Source of the DNA: Intoshia linei | Taxonomy: Eukaryota > Orthonectida > Rhopaluridae | Length of the DNA: 64,000 nt | Assembly: GCA_001642005.1 (NCBI GenBank) | Contig: LWCA01000054.1 | Span: 1-64,000, forward strand | Direction of reading: 5' to 3' | In this document: piece by piece, positions 36,001 to 48,900 of the stretch | How positions within the stretch are numbered: the stretch's first letter is position 1 | Layout: each line of letters begins with the position of its first letter | Made by a program: the position numbers and the translations under genes | Notes under the pieces: generated by a model | Told to the model about the DNA's origin: nothing | The model's database searches: none | Seen by the model: the letters and a program-made list of their open reading frames with translations, nothing else

Positions 36001-38373
36001 TTTATAGAATCCATAATTATTTTGTCCTCCACTGTAATAAACACAGTGATTTCGTGGAATCTTTAAAATTAGGCGTCTACTTAAATCCAACCATTTTTTT
36101 TAAAAATCAAAATTTACCAACCCTAAAAGGAAAAATCTCACATTTACCGAATTTCAGAGTATCCCATAAATACTCAGATTCGTAAACAAAACAAAATTCT
36201 TAAATTGAAGGATTATAGATAAACCGATGTTATAACCACTTTATTACTTACTTAATCAAACTAATGATAAAACAAATAAAACTAAAATTAATTTATTCAT
36301 TATGAATAATAATTTACTCATTTCTTTCCTTACAATACGTGATATTTGATTTATTACATGTTTTTAGTAGTCTTCCTCGCTTTGTAAGTATTTTCAAGGG
36401 TAAATGAATGAGATCTAACCTTTTTTCATGAAGGACATGTAAAACGTAGTATCATTTTTTTCTTAGAAAACATTTTACCGCTACACTTAATCAACTTATA
36501 ATCAATAATTGGAATAAAAAAAATAAATTTTAACAAACGTATAATTTTTAAGAAATTTTTTGAATTTACATGAATTTGTTGAATCAGATATTGTTTTGTT
36601 TTTCAATATTAAATAAAACGAAGGCGTGACTTTATCAGATTGAAATTTTTTCTGTGTGTTAACATGATATAACTGTATCATCTGTAATTTTTTTTAAAAT
36701 TGTAGGACCATTTTCATTTTTTAAAAAAATGGTAATCTGGGGTTTTGGCCGTGAAGAGATCAGATTTTGATATTAAAAATTATCATAACATTGATAAATT
36801 AAAAACTTTTTATTAGCATGTGTATTTTTTATAATTCTAGGATGGTTTGAATTTAAAAACAAAGGACTATTGGGGTTTTTGACCTTCAAAGAGTAAATTT
36901 CTGAAAATGAAATTTGCGGTAAAACTGTTATAAAAATATGGAATTTATAAAACTCGACTCATCTTACTTTCTTAAATAAAAAACTTTACTTTACTTTATT
37001 AAACTGGAAAAAACAAAAAATATATTTTTAACCATTTTACTCTATACAAAATATAATTTTATATTTTGTATTTATATTTTTGTATAAGTAAAGATAATAT
37101 CATACATACATTTAGTGGTTTAAATATTCTATAATAATATGCAGTTATGGATTTTCACTTAAGGGTTTGTAAATTTTGATTATTAGTAAAAATGGTTGAT
37201 TTATTCTCATTAAAATTTAACGAATATAAATCAATTATAAAATAAGATTACATTTAAGGTTTTTATTTTTTTAAAAGGTATCTCCTCTATTTCGTCCCTA
37301 AATCTATAATTATATATGATATTAATAAATCCATGAACAATAATTAATTTTTTATCAATAAACAATAAAGATGTTAAACAAAAATTTATAAAAGAGTCAT
37401 AAAGTTCATAAAATTACACACATAAATCGTAACGTAACAAAATTTCCAAATTTTTTATTGTGCCAATATAAAAGAAATCCAAACTAACATTCGGTTACCC
37501 ATCAATTAAATTTAATTCAAAATTAGCCAAAGGTCACTTTTGTTAACAATAAATACAATTCTACACATGAAAATATCGCCTACTGAGATCAGCTGAGATT
37601 CGTGACTTGCTATCAAAAGCACACCCATAAACTCTAATTATATATATGAAATTACAAGCATTCATTCAGGGTTGGTTCAGAATGTGCACGAGATTCATTT
37701 AAATTACAAACAAAGGTGTCGTAATTGAAGGATGGATTTAAAATACAATCGTCTTCGGAAAGTACCATACTATTTACCATTTCCTCATTATGCTCCACAA
37801 TATTAGATTCATCGGAGGTATTTTCTATAGCTACCAAAGTTTTGTTAGTATTATTAGTAATTTCGTCCAGCCTACAAAAAAATTTGATCAAAATCTAGAA
37901 AGTCAAAAAAACCTGCTTTTCAAATTCATAATTGGAATTGGAGCAGTTTTAACGGAACTATAATTCATAATTAATAAGAAAAATTTTAAATTACACATTA
38001 TAATAAGTTGTAATTACCCATTAGAAGCCATTGAACAATTATATTGGCTCATGCTTCGTGTTATCGGACGATTAAAGCTACACAATTATTTAATGATAAA
38101 TGTTAATAATACTTGGAAAATTTATATGCCCCAAGTCTAGATTTATTTCTCGATTTGGCTGATGGTGTTTTTGGAAGTAAACCGCGGCTATTTCTATTTT
38201 TTAATTAAATTTTAGGTAATGTACGCTTACAATTTAGAAGATTTAACTGCTTCATTGTAGGCCTCTTTCAGCCACAAAAAACGATATTTTTGTTGAGATA
38301 TCCATTCTTTTTTAAAGTTGTCTGTTTTATCCGATATTATGTCTAAACCCAAGTCATATTTTGATTTAGCCAT
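33067..38373 (-). CDS. INCENP: Inner centromere protein (chromosomal passenger complex scaffold)
   Basis: Scaffold that binds survivin and borealin through its N-terminus and activates Aurora B through the C-terminal IN-box. Nine exons (38231-38373, 38113-38193, 38018-38077, 37913-37957, 37656-37871, 35546-35722, 35190-35330, 34250-35142, 33067-33248) give 645 residues. The N-terminus has RFLWLKEAYNEAVKSS, like VWLEEIQEEAERMF, then LLPKTPSAKSRNKSRL, like LMPKTPSQKNRRKKRR. The middle is a charged K/E/R helix. The C-terminus has NYGINDLDTSCSTDDECNPK then KVIPIWAKG, closely matching NYGMDLNSDDSTDDE...IPTWARG, and FLRRGSSAIWDS in place of the Aurora site KRTSSAVWN. An extra exon at 35764-35825 (ECEDDNQEYMSPLKQ) is open and could be used alternatively. 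Its N-terminal exon is divergent to the coiled-coil gene. Confidence 0.9.
36580..37010 (-). mobile_element. Helitron body fragment in an INCENP intron
   Basis: Contains the family's repeated units ('ggggttttggccgtgaaga', 'tttttgaccttcaaagag', 'gtgtgttaacatgatataac') in the same orientation as the reference copy. Neither terminus is present. The rest of the INCENP intron (35723-37655) is AT-rich with one possible alternative exon. Confidence 0.5.
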
Positions 38374-40861
38374 ACTCAAGCTTGGCTCTAAAGATTAAAT
38401 CACAAGTGATCATATTGGTAATTATTTGATAAAAATCATCACAAATTAATTACCGTTTAAGATTTATGTTGCAATTATATCGGATTATAAAATTGTGTAT
38501 TAAAATAACGCACCGTTACGCGCCTTATTTAAATTTATTGATACGTTGTTATAGACACTGTAAAATCAAAATTGTTTTCTTGATATCAACAATTTATTTC
38601 TATGGTAGTGTAGAATATCTACGCTAAAGTTTGTAGTGGTATGTCCCTTCTAAAATTAGAGTAAAATTTTCGAAACGATAGAAATATCTTTACATTTAAT
38701 CCACAAACAAAATAAATATAGCTATAATTTGAAAAAATTTTTTTTTTGTTATTATAGAATAACATCAATGATACCTGATGCAGCTTGACATTATCAAAAT
38801 ATACAAAAATTTTTAAATTTTCAACAAAAACGAAGCATGATGTAGTGAAAATAAATATATTTAATCAGTAAAATACAAATTATGTTTCTGATTACGATAA
38901 TAAATGTACACAATAAGGTTTATATTGTTATTAACGGAACATAGTTATTTACATATTCATATTTATAACATATTTATAACATATTTACAATGGTAACTGT
39001 TTTGGTTAAAGTTTAGTATAATGATACAGTCTAAGTCAGTGCTTCTCAAACTTTTTTCAATAAATTGATAATTCGATCGATAATTGAGATCAATATGGAA
39101 ACAGCATTACACTAACAAAACAAAGTAATTGAGCAGACATAAGCACACATAATAAGCAAAACATAAGCCAGATTAATTTTAGGTTAAATGACAGCCTGCA
39201 AAATGAACGAAATTTTGCATTATAAGCCAAAATTATACTGTACTATTTTAGTCACAAATATTAACTAAAATTAAATCGGTAGGCATAAAATTTTTCACGA
39301 CGAATTGATGTTATCATTGTAAATTTTCGACCTACCAAAAAAAATTTATTTACACATAAATCCACTCTGAACTAGCCATAAAAAAACCTTAAAAATTTTG
39401 AAATTTTATCACTCTTTGATGAATAGTACGTGTTTAAATAAATTCTCATATTCCTGTTAAGCAGTGGTTCAACCGGTGCACTGAAAAGAAATTTGAGTTT
39501 ATTTTGTAAATTTTTACATTATACTTATCAAATCATTTTTATTTATTTAAACAAACTTCAAATGTTAATTTCTTTGATTTTACGATCGGTTTGTTATCGA
39601 CGGGATTAAGATTATTTTTTAATTAAAACATATCCTGTTGAGGAGATTTATTGTTATTTAAATGTGATCTTTGGAAATTTGATTTTTTTTATAATTCGAG
39701 CTGATTATAAATTTGATTTTTTTTATAATTTGAGCTGATTATAAATTAGATAATTGTTTATCATTGCTCTGATTTAAATTTTCAATTAAACTTAAGTGCA
39801 CTAAGTGCATTGCACTAGTAAGTGTAATATAAGTGTAATCTTATATGTAATACTAGGTTGACTGTTATGTACTACGTACAAACAGTACCTAGCTCTGCTG
39901 AGACCACATTTTTATTATACCAAAAAAATAAATTCATATTGAAAATCTAACTTATTAAAAATCCTACTATTTACTATTATCATTGATAATAATAATTATC
40001 AATCCTTTAAATGAGTGGTTCCCAAATTTGTTTCAGGTGGAACCATCATATCACATTACTTTTTACTTTATTATTATTCCATTATTTCATATTTTTATTA
40101 TTATATTATTCCAGTTAATTATTCCATCTTAATTTTTTGTTTGTTAACATTTGCGTAAAGAATTTTAAAAACAATTGTTATCCCATTTTTTTAATTTATT
40201 AGACAGAATGTGTGTATAATATTAAAAATAAAGAAAAAACAGTCAAATCCTAAAAATTGTCATAAATAGCATAAATTCAGTACCATATTAATAAATACTT
40301 AAAAATACCAATTGCATATCAATAATAACTGAATCTTCACTTTATAAATATTTCAGTCGAATTTTATATAATAATTATAATGGCGGTATTGATTGGTCTG
40401 ATTGTACGTATTTTTTCTAGCCACTTTAGTTAAATGTATAAAATCAGCTATAATTATATGAAGAACATTTTATGGTTTTTACACCATTTTTTTGTAGTAT
40501 TCGTTGCTTCTGCAGTTTTTCAGTCTTAACTTGGATTTTTAGGTACTTTGTACCCTATTAGGGACCAATCATATCATATTAAAACTTGAAATTTAAATGT
40601 ACTGTCTATTTCACGTTTAACTTATCGCTCAATGTATCAATAATTTTTAAATTAATAAATTGTCGATCATACTAATTTTGTTGTACGACCGTCGTACTAC
40701 GACGTGAAATAACATTGATGAATCATAAATTATGACATTATAACTTATGTATACGTCAAAATAAATATAATATAATGTAGTCACTAATAACAAAATATAT
40801 GATTTTGAATCACAACTTGATTGATTGTTTATTAAACTTATATAAACACTATTATAAAATT
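38374..40861. other. Divergent spacer INCENP / coiled-coil gene, with a Helitron
   Basis: Contains a minus-oriented Helitron fragment from 39853 (terminus CTAG|T on the minus strand, hairpin TGTAC gta GTACA) to about 40370, and a 33-bp tandem duplication at about 39685-39750 ('tttttataattcgagctg'). No gene is seen in the remaining AT-rich DNA. Promoters of both flanking genes must lie at its two ends. Confidence 0.55.
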
Positions 40862-43800
40862 ATGTCACTAAGATCTATGCCAGATTCAGTGGTACTTAAA
40901 TATGAAATTTTAAAAGAAAAGTATCAACTGGTATGAATAATAATTTATTTAGAATTTCTAATATATTTTACTAATCCAAGGAAATGAATATTAAATTTTC
41001 TATTGCGATGAGTATTTGTAATTGTACATTGTACAATATTCATATGTATTCATCGGCAAAATGTGTATATGATGCCGTTTGAATAGTTTTTGGAGAATTT
41101 CTAGTTCGCTAATGTTGAGAGTCCCAACATGGGACTTAATAATTTTGTTATAAAGAAAAGATGCCTGGGTATGATCGGCTCGTAAATAATCATCGAATTC
41201 CCTGTCAACAATAGACCCATAAGGAGAGTTGAACCTTCAAGCTCGAGGGCCCCGAAAATGAACATACACAATTTTTGGATTTGGAAAAGTAAGGCCTTTT
41301 TTAAGAAAAGTAATTTTACAAAAATTCAACCACGAAGATGGCCTAGTAGTACGGTAGGTTCAGCTCTGCTTGTATACATCCACGTGATCGTCATGTAACG
41401 GGTTATAACATAATGAAAAAAATAAATTTTTATTTAACTTTGATCATAGTTTAGTTTCATTTTATTCAATTACTAGAAATTTTACTGATTTTAACCAATT
41501 ACCCTAGTTTGAATCTTAATGATACTTTAACTCATCGTTTATTCCAGGGGTTCCCACACTTTTGATACGGCGTCCCGGTAATAATTACAAAATTTATCGC
41601 GGACTACTAAAGAGATATTACTAGACAACATTAAAAAAATTTATACGAAAAACGTAATAAATTTACTTATAATTACTAAATTAATTTTTTCAAAATTATT
41701 TCGCGGACTGGCATTTGGGAAACGCTGGTTTATTCATTCCACCATGATGATGTTATCATCTACAAATTGATTTTCGTCCTCATTTTCAATTTGTTTTATT
41801 TTAGTAAATGGAAAACTACTGTAAATTGTTCAGACATTAACTAATATAAATTTAATAATATTACGAGACAAAATAATTTTGGAATTATGTATACTCTATA
41901 AGTGGGTCCATAAACCGTTGACTCATGAACCCCTGTGAAAAATATAATTTGTAGATGTATTTAAAATTAATTATTATTACAATATTCCTAAACCTAGATG
42001 TTTGAAAATTTTCATGAACTCTTCTTGAATATTTTGAAAAAGGGTGGTTTGAGATTAATCAATTTAAAATAATTTAAAAATTAAAATGATAATGGTAGCG
42101 ATTAATTTACAAAAAATAAAATAATACAGATACAAAACAATTCTTCAATATTTTATTTCTATTCAAACTCTTAAAGAAAACCCAATGGGCATGCTAAATT
42201 GATTTGTTATAAAAAGCTTAATAAAGTGGTCAGTGACCACTTTTAAACCATCACGCACCCATCTATTTTTTTTGATTATTTATAATAAAGTCAATTATAT
42301 ATTAATAATTTGTCGAGTTATCGCATACCAAGAATCAAAAACGTATTTTCAATTAAAGAATCGCATCATTTGTTATTTATTTATAAATTGATATGAAGAA
42401 AATTTGTTTTTTTGAAATATATTTTATCGTTGATGAAAATATTTATCTCTAAAACTACATCCAATTAAAAAATTTTGCATAAATTTGTATGGAGATACAT
42501 AGATCCGTCTATTAGATGGGTACAACATTGTACAATATACATGAAAAAATAATTTCTTTTTTCCGAAACCCAATTTCAGAAACACTGAATTTGATTAGTA
42601 ACGTTATATAATTGCCACGTTTATGCGTCGTTGACAAATTATCAAATTATTATAGAAATTAGTACTGTTGATGTTAACTTTTATGCCGCAATCTAAGTTT
42701 ATATATTTAATTTTCCTTAATTTATAAATGAATGTTTTATTATTGTGTACTTATTTAGTTATACAAACAATATCAAGATGTCAAATTAGCACTAGAATGT
42801 AAAATTGAATCAGAAAAAAACCTCAAAGTATTTTTAATTAAAGTTAATACTGTGGTCGCTCTCAAAACTGACCACTTTTAAATTTTCAATTAATAATAAT
42901 TTTTTGGTAGAGATATGATGGTCCGCCCTCGGCAAGCCTAGGTACTTTTGGTATAAAGTAAATGACAGTCAAGCTAGTTATATTATATATTTATGTTCAT
43001 TATATCGTATAATAATATTCATATTTATTACATGAAAAATACGATTTTTGTCGTTTTCAGATCAATCCCGTCACAATTAGCATGTTAATTACTGATTTTC
43101 ACGAATAATAAAGATTTTAAAAAATATACTTGTAAAAATCGTATTTCAAGAGGAAAGTGATGTATAATACGTTTTGTGTCGTTTTCAGCTCAATTCCGTA
43201 TCATTTAGCATGTTAATTACTCATTTGCACGAATAATAAAGATTTAAAAAAATATACTTGTAAAAATCGTATTTTAAGAGGAAATTGATGTATAATACAT
43301 TTTTTGTCGTTTTCAGCTCAATTCCGTATCATTTAGCATATTATTTACTCATTTGCACGAATAATAAAGATTTAAAAAAATATACTTGTAAAAATCGTAT
43401 TTTAAGAAAAAATTGATGTATAATACGTTTTTTGTCGTTTTCAGTTCAATTCCGTATCATTTAGCATGTTATTTACTCATTTGCACGAATAATAAAGATT
43501 TTAAAAATTTAAAAATTTTTACTCGTAAAAATCGTATTTTAAGAAGAAATTTATGAAAAATACGATTTTTGTCGTTTTCAGATCAATTCAGTCACAATTG
43601 GCATGTTATTAAATATTTATAAGATAATTTAATATGTTGTAGTCCAAATTACAAAACATTCAACAAGAAAAGGAGAGCCTTTCTTATTTAAATAAGAGTT
43701 TTCTGAAACGAATAGAAATTATGCAAACCTCACTACTAAACAATAAAAATGCATTACCTATTTCCACCGATTCGGTATTTTTATACATTAAATAAATTGG

Positions 43801-45917
43801 ATTAGTGGTTCTCAACGCGTGCCATTTTAGTAAAAAATATGTGGAAATATTTAGAAAATTAATAAATTTCTATGAAATATTCATTAAGTATTGTATTGAA
43901 TTACTATTCTATAGAAGCTAACCACATTTGTCAGGATTAAAAAAATTTAGACTATAGAAAATCTCTTGAAATGTTTTTATTTTCAATATTAATCAACTTC
44001 AAAACAAATGCACGTTTAACGGGCCTTGACGAAAACCATAATTAATGAAAAGGCTGAATAACAAGTTATGACTGAACAATTTGATTTTGTGTTAAGGGCA
44101 ACGAAAAAATTAACGTAACTAGAGGCCAGTACCACGAAAGATTAATGACCACTTTAATTGGTCTGCTATGATACATTTAAACGCGATAAATATATTAACT
44201 AATTACGTTTTATTTAGTACGATTCTGTATACGCATCGGAACTTCAACTAAAAATATTACAAACTTTTCTAGAGATAGAGGTATTAAAATTATCTAAAAT
44301 TTTGAGAGGAAATTACCTATCGGTGAGTAATGATAAATTATTTAAATAGGATAAATCCACAAATTCAATGGAACGACCCATCAAACAGTTAAAAAAACCA
44401 ACTCGGAAATCTAAACTTTCTGATTCCAAGAGTAATTTTTCAAATATTATTTATTGAATATATCATAATACATGCAATGATTATTACTAGTAATTAAAAT
44501 GGATGGGGACAGTACTCTGCTTTTGTTTCAATTGGTTTTTGACGTAGAACAATTTGCTTCTATTCATGTTGATATTAAACTAACATTTTTAAATTTTACA
44601 TTTATTAGATAAAGTATAGTCGAAATGACTTTGTAAAGAAGAACATTGACACATTCATGTCCGGAATTGCTAGCCTGCAAACCGGTGTAAATGTCACTAA
44701 AAATAACATTAAAAATACATTTAAGGTAGATAAATTAAATTTCGAGACTATTAAGATTGCGTATCAAAGAATCAGTCATTATTACAATTCTGTTGAGGAA
44801 AGTCAAAATGTTAAACTGTAAATAATGAAAGACTATTTAAAAAATAAATTAGGTCCACCTATTCTAGACTGAAAAGCAGTTTTATATTGACCTTGCGTTC
44901 TACATTCATCTCTCTATTAAACGAATTTATGGGGAGATTGCAGACACGAGGTAAATTGATTGAAAGCTATAAAAATATTAAGTTTAAGATAACACGATTT
45001 ACGAATTTTCAGAATCTATAGTAGAATCTCTTATAGACCGCTTGACAGGTAAATATTTTGATGAAATGTAGTTTATATTTTAGCAATCATTATTTTACTA
45101 TATTTTGTTAAATTTAAAAAACCTCAAAACATTTTTAACCATTTTGCTATTGTAAAAATTTCCAGCAAATCAGAAACGATAAAAAACTGTCTTGTTGCTT
45201 TAAATGAAGTAAATTTTAATTTACTTTTGTTAATTGATAACTAATTAAAATTTAATTTTCAGGATTTGACAGTCTACTCCAAATTATGTAAAATTGTCAA
45301 TTTAAAAAATGAGAATATAAAATTAAATTTGAAAGAATTTAATCAAGACGAAAGCCTTATCAACATTGCAAATTTGCGCCTGTCATTACGTGATATTTAT
45401 TGTAAAATGCAAGACTATCAAAATATGGTTGGAAAATATTTAAATTGAAAAAACCTTAGATTCACTTAAAATCAAAAAAATTGGAAATATTTGCTGCCAA
45501 GATTGAAATTTTAAAGATGGAAAATGAAATGTTTGATTTAAATGAACACGAGAGGGTTTAATTATTCAAATGTATACATAATATATTCAAAGGATACAAT
45601 TTTACATTTCAATCAAAAATTGCTGAACAAAATTCAAAGCATGGCAAAAAAAATTCAAAAATCAGATTCAAATGCTTTGGAATATCAAATGGAGGTATAT
45701 TTTTGGAAATTTAATTTTCACTTTTTGAAAAAATTAGGCTAGTTCAATTACGGCAAAATGCATCAAATTAGATGACACTATTTCTAGTTTATCTGTCAAA
45801 TTAATAGCTTATGCAGAGAAAATAAAATTTTTACAGGAAAAATTGGTTCTTTTATCAAAAAATTGGGAAGAAAAATACAAGTTGCTTTCCAAAAGAGTTA
45901 AACTACCATCAAATTAA
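40862..45917 (+). CDS. Coiled-coil protein, possibly PPP1R21-like (KLRAQ domain)
   Basis: Twelve exons (40862-40930, 42759-42827, 43643-43774, 44218-44322, 44609-44817, 44868-44950, 45013-45048, 45084-45208, 45263-45427, 45460-45555, 45593-45694, 45738-45917) give 456 residues. The N-terminus is a coiled coil (LKEKYQLLYKQYQDVKLALE, then KLQNIQQEKESLSYL and KRIEIMQTSL) that aligns with the KLRAQ region of PPP1R21 (KYQKLAQEYSKLRAQ ... KLQQEMDSLTF ... KRVELLQDEL). PPP1R21 is a subunit of the Rab5-effector FERRY complex. The middle (SSFILTLRSTFISLLNEFMG) is helical, and the C-terminus is again coiled coil (YAEKIKFLQEKLVLLSKNWE). It is shorter than human PPP1R21 (780 aa) and the later parts do not align clearly, so the family is tentative. 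Exon 4 may end at 44280 or 44322. The stop lies 22 bp from the IMP4 stop on the other strand. Confidence 0.5.
41545..41727. mobile_element. hAT-type MITE, 183 bp, perfect 8-bp target duplication
   Basis: Left end CAGGGGTTCCCACACTTTTG, right end inverted CAGCGTTTCCCAAATGCCAG; both interiors continue with 'cgcggact'. The flanks are identical, GTTTATTC at 41537-41544 and 41728-41735. Terminal CAG with GGTTCCCA is typical of hAT MITEs. It lies in intron 1 of the coiled-coil gene. A decayed relative with 'ggtctgcgaaata' and 'ggtccgcgat' is near 21560-21680. Confidence 0.82.
42880..42977 (+). mobile_element. Helitron 3' end fragment
   Basis: Ends AATGACAGTCAAGCTAG|T and contains the family motif 'ccctcggcaagcctagg'. 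Only the last 100 bp or so are recognisable. It lies in intron 2 of the coiled-coil gene, just before the tandem repeat array. Confidence 0.55.
43028..43620. repeat. 128-bp tandem repeat array, about 4.5 units
   Basis: The landmark 'tcgttttcag' recurs at 43051, 43179, 43307, 43435 and 43572, a spacing of 128, 128, 128 and 137 bp. Each unit also carries 'cacgaataataaagattt' and 'acttgtaaaaatcgtatttt'. The units differ by only a few bases, so the array is fairly young. It lies in intron 2 (42828-43642) of the coiled-coil gene, immediately before exon 3. Each unit contains a pyrimidine-rich TTTTCAG that resembles a 3' splice site. Confidence 0.88.
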
Positions 45918-45939
45918 CATTTATAAACATTTTTACAAT

Positions 45940-48900
45940 TTACAGGAATACACGTTTCTTTGTCGTTCGCATGAAAGGTCTGTGAACCCATTCTACCTTT
46001 GATATATTTACTAAATCTATTGTTCCTAATATTATTTTGTATACTAAAGTTAAATATATAGTTTCATTTTATATTTACATTTCATTTCAAAACGAGGGCC
46101 CAATTCCATTAGTTTAAGTTCTGGGTATTTTTTGAATGCGTGGTGTCTAAACATAAAGATAACTAAATTTGTGGGTTTATAATTATAATAGTCATTAGTA
46201 TAGTTTCATAAAGTGGTTCCAAACGTTTTAAGGGCTAACCCTTAATTTCACGTTAATTTTAAGAACCCCATAAACGACTAAACTTTGAGTTAATTTGTAT
46301 ACACTAATTACCTCATTGAAATAAAGTCTTCAGTATTGCTAAATGTAACAATTCTCTTTGAATTTAATTTAGGTACAGGAAATAGATATTTTAGAATATT
46401 AGTAACCTAACGTAAATGTTTAGATTTTAAATAATATACAAATTGTAATACCCTGAATCCTAAATCTGTTTTAAAGCCATCGAAAATTAAATGGGGGTAA
46501 CTTTCAGGTAATTTTGCTATAGCTTCAATATCGTGTCGCATAACAACATTAGATATTGTGAAATATGCGGTCGGGCCATAAGGTAGATGAGAAATTACTA
46601 ATCCATCTAAAATATTAAATTAACAAATCTTTTAGTTTAATGAATAGGGGTCCACGGCAATTGTAACAATACTTCTTTTTAAAACATTAGTATGGGTCTA
46701 CTGAAGTCAGTGGTTTCCAAAGTGGTCCATAGGAAATTCTAGATGGTTCACAAGAAAAATTTTAAATAAAATGAAGATAAAGTTTTTTAATTCTACCAGT
46801 GTCGAACCTACCGTATCTGAGACCCCTAATCCGTGTTTTAGACGAAATTTTTGTAAAATGGGTCATAATTTTTTTAAATACCATAATTAAATTTGTATTT
46901 TGTATGATAAATATAAAGTATCAAGTCAAGGGTCTTAGAGCTATATACCAGTATGCATAGCTTGTGAAAAACGTTTTTAGGCTCTATTTTTGATTTTTGA
47001 CAGCCTCGAACTAGGTAGGTTCAGCTGTGGGTTCTACCTTTCTTTACTTATAAACTTACTAGCTTGACTGTTATGTACTAAGTACTAAGGAATAAGTACC
47101 AATTTAATAAATAGTTAAAAATACCAATTGTGTATCAATAATTAACTGAACCTTCACTTTATAAACATTTCAGTCAAATTTTACTATTATTGCAAAGGAT
47201 TGTAATATAAAAATGATATTAACAAAGTTTTTTTAGTTTCGTTGTTTAGTTTATTATTTAAATTTGAATGTTTTAATAAAAATGTTTTGAAAATGAAAAT
47301 TTGAAATTTAAAAATTGCGAAGGAATGAATTATATTTTGATTATCACCCATATTTCTTTATTGGAAATGTGTAGACGTTTAATGCACATTTTTTTGAAAT
47401 TGTAGGATCAATATTTACATTTTCAATTTTTATTTTAATCGAATTTATTTGAAAAATATTGGTTGGTATTATATTAAAAATTATTTTGCACCGGGAATAC
47501 GTAGATTTCTGGGGTTCAAGTTTTGTATTTATATTAACTGGAATAAGCTCTATCAGAATGATCTTTTTTTTAATTTTCGGACTTTTAATTATTTCACATT
47601 TTTTGTTTTAATAAAATATTTCGGAAAAAAAATATATTAAAACAAATGCTTTTTTGACCGTGAAGGTGTCACTTATTCAGATTGACATTTTTTGTGTGTG
47701 TTAACAGGATACAACTGTACCACCTGTAAATTTTTTTAAATTATAGGGTTGTTTTCATCAAAAAAAAAAGGAAATTTGGGGTTTTGGCCCTAAAGATATA
47801 TTTTTTTTAAATTTAAATTTTAGATAATATTTATTAATTTAAAATCCGTATCAGAATATATATTTTTGTATATTCTCGAACTCGTTTGATATACAAAAAA
47901 ATGGCAATTGGGGTTTTTGACCCCGTAAGATGTGAGTTTAGTAGGTTGAAATTTATCTTATTAAACGTTCTGGAAAAAACTGTAATTGAAATGTGGTTTT
48001 TAAAAAATTCTAAAAGTGGTAGTTATTTCAATAAAGTGGAACACACACACACAAACAAAAATCGCGTAGCCTTTTATGTTTACTCTTAACTTGTCCCCAT
48101 TAAATTGACTTTTAGTTTAGTCTGTCATTAGTAATGATACACAGTCATTACACATCAGCTCAGCTACCAATTGCTTGATTAATTATTTATTAATTGTATT
48201 TTGAGTTATTTATTTGTTTCATTAGTTTTTTACATGGGGTATATTTGCTTAGTAACGTTTTTAATGCCTACCAACGCTTAAGGTCGAAGATCCACTGCAG
48301 CATATGATTTTTTCCAAACATTATACACTGCTTTATCACCTTTAACTTCATATTTTGTTCAAATGTTGAATATTATTTATATTTTAATTTGTTCAACAAT
48401 TTTTTTATTGAAATCCCTAGAAATCATAAAAATCCCGGGAATATTATCCCGGCATTTTTCCCGAGCACAATCCTTATATCAAAGTGACTACAACAATCCA
48501 AAATTTGACAAACTATTTTGCTCAACCCAGTAATTAAAAACATGTAAATATTAAAAAAATACCGGGTACACCGCGATGTTCATGAACAAATATTAAATCA
48601 GTAACTCCATTTTTACGGCAAACTTGAACCAATTGTTTAATATCTACATTACCACGATTAATACGCTGTGAAGTAGGAAAAAGTAATCGAACTTCCTAAA
48701 TATTAAATTAAAAATGTATTACGCATAATTATTAGTGCTACTGTCTTTTCTCGATTATAAGAAGTATTCTTATATTCGAGAGTAAAAGGAAAAATGCTTA
48801 TAATCAAAAACAAGCAGACTTTTAAGCAGACCTTGAAAAATATAAAAAATACACTAAAAGTATGCTTTTATAATTTAAGAACTCGTTAGATTTGTATTAA

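Noticed and set aside
41098-41140. Small palindrome gtcccaacatgggac
   Set aside because: It is short and isolated, with no repeat partner or flanking duplication.
43028-43620. CRISPR-like array
   Set aside because: Repeats are continuous 128-bp tandem units without unique spacers, in a eukaryotic intron.
48561-48695. Possible separate pseudogene of IMP4
   Set aside because: All IMP4 exons are collinear, in phase and sum to a full-length protein, so one intact gene explains them.
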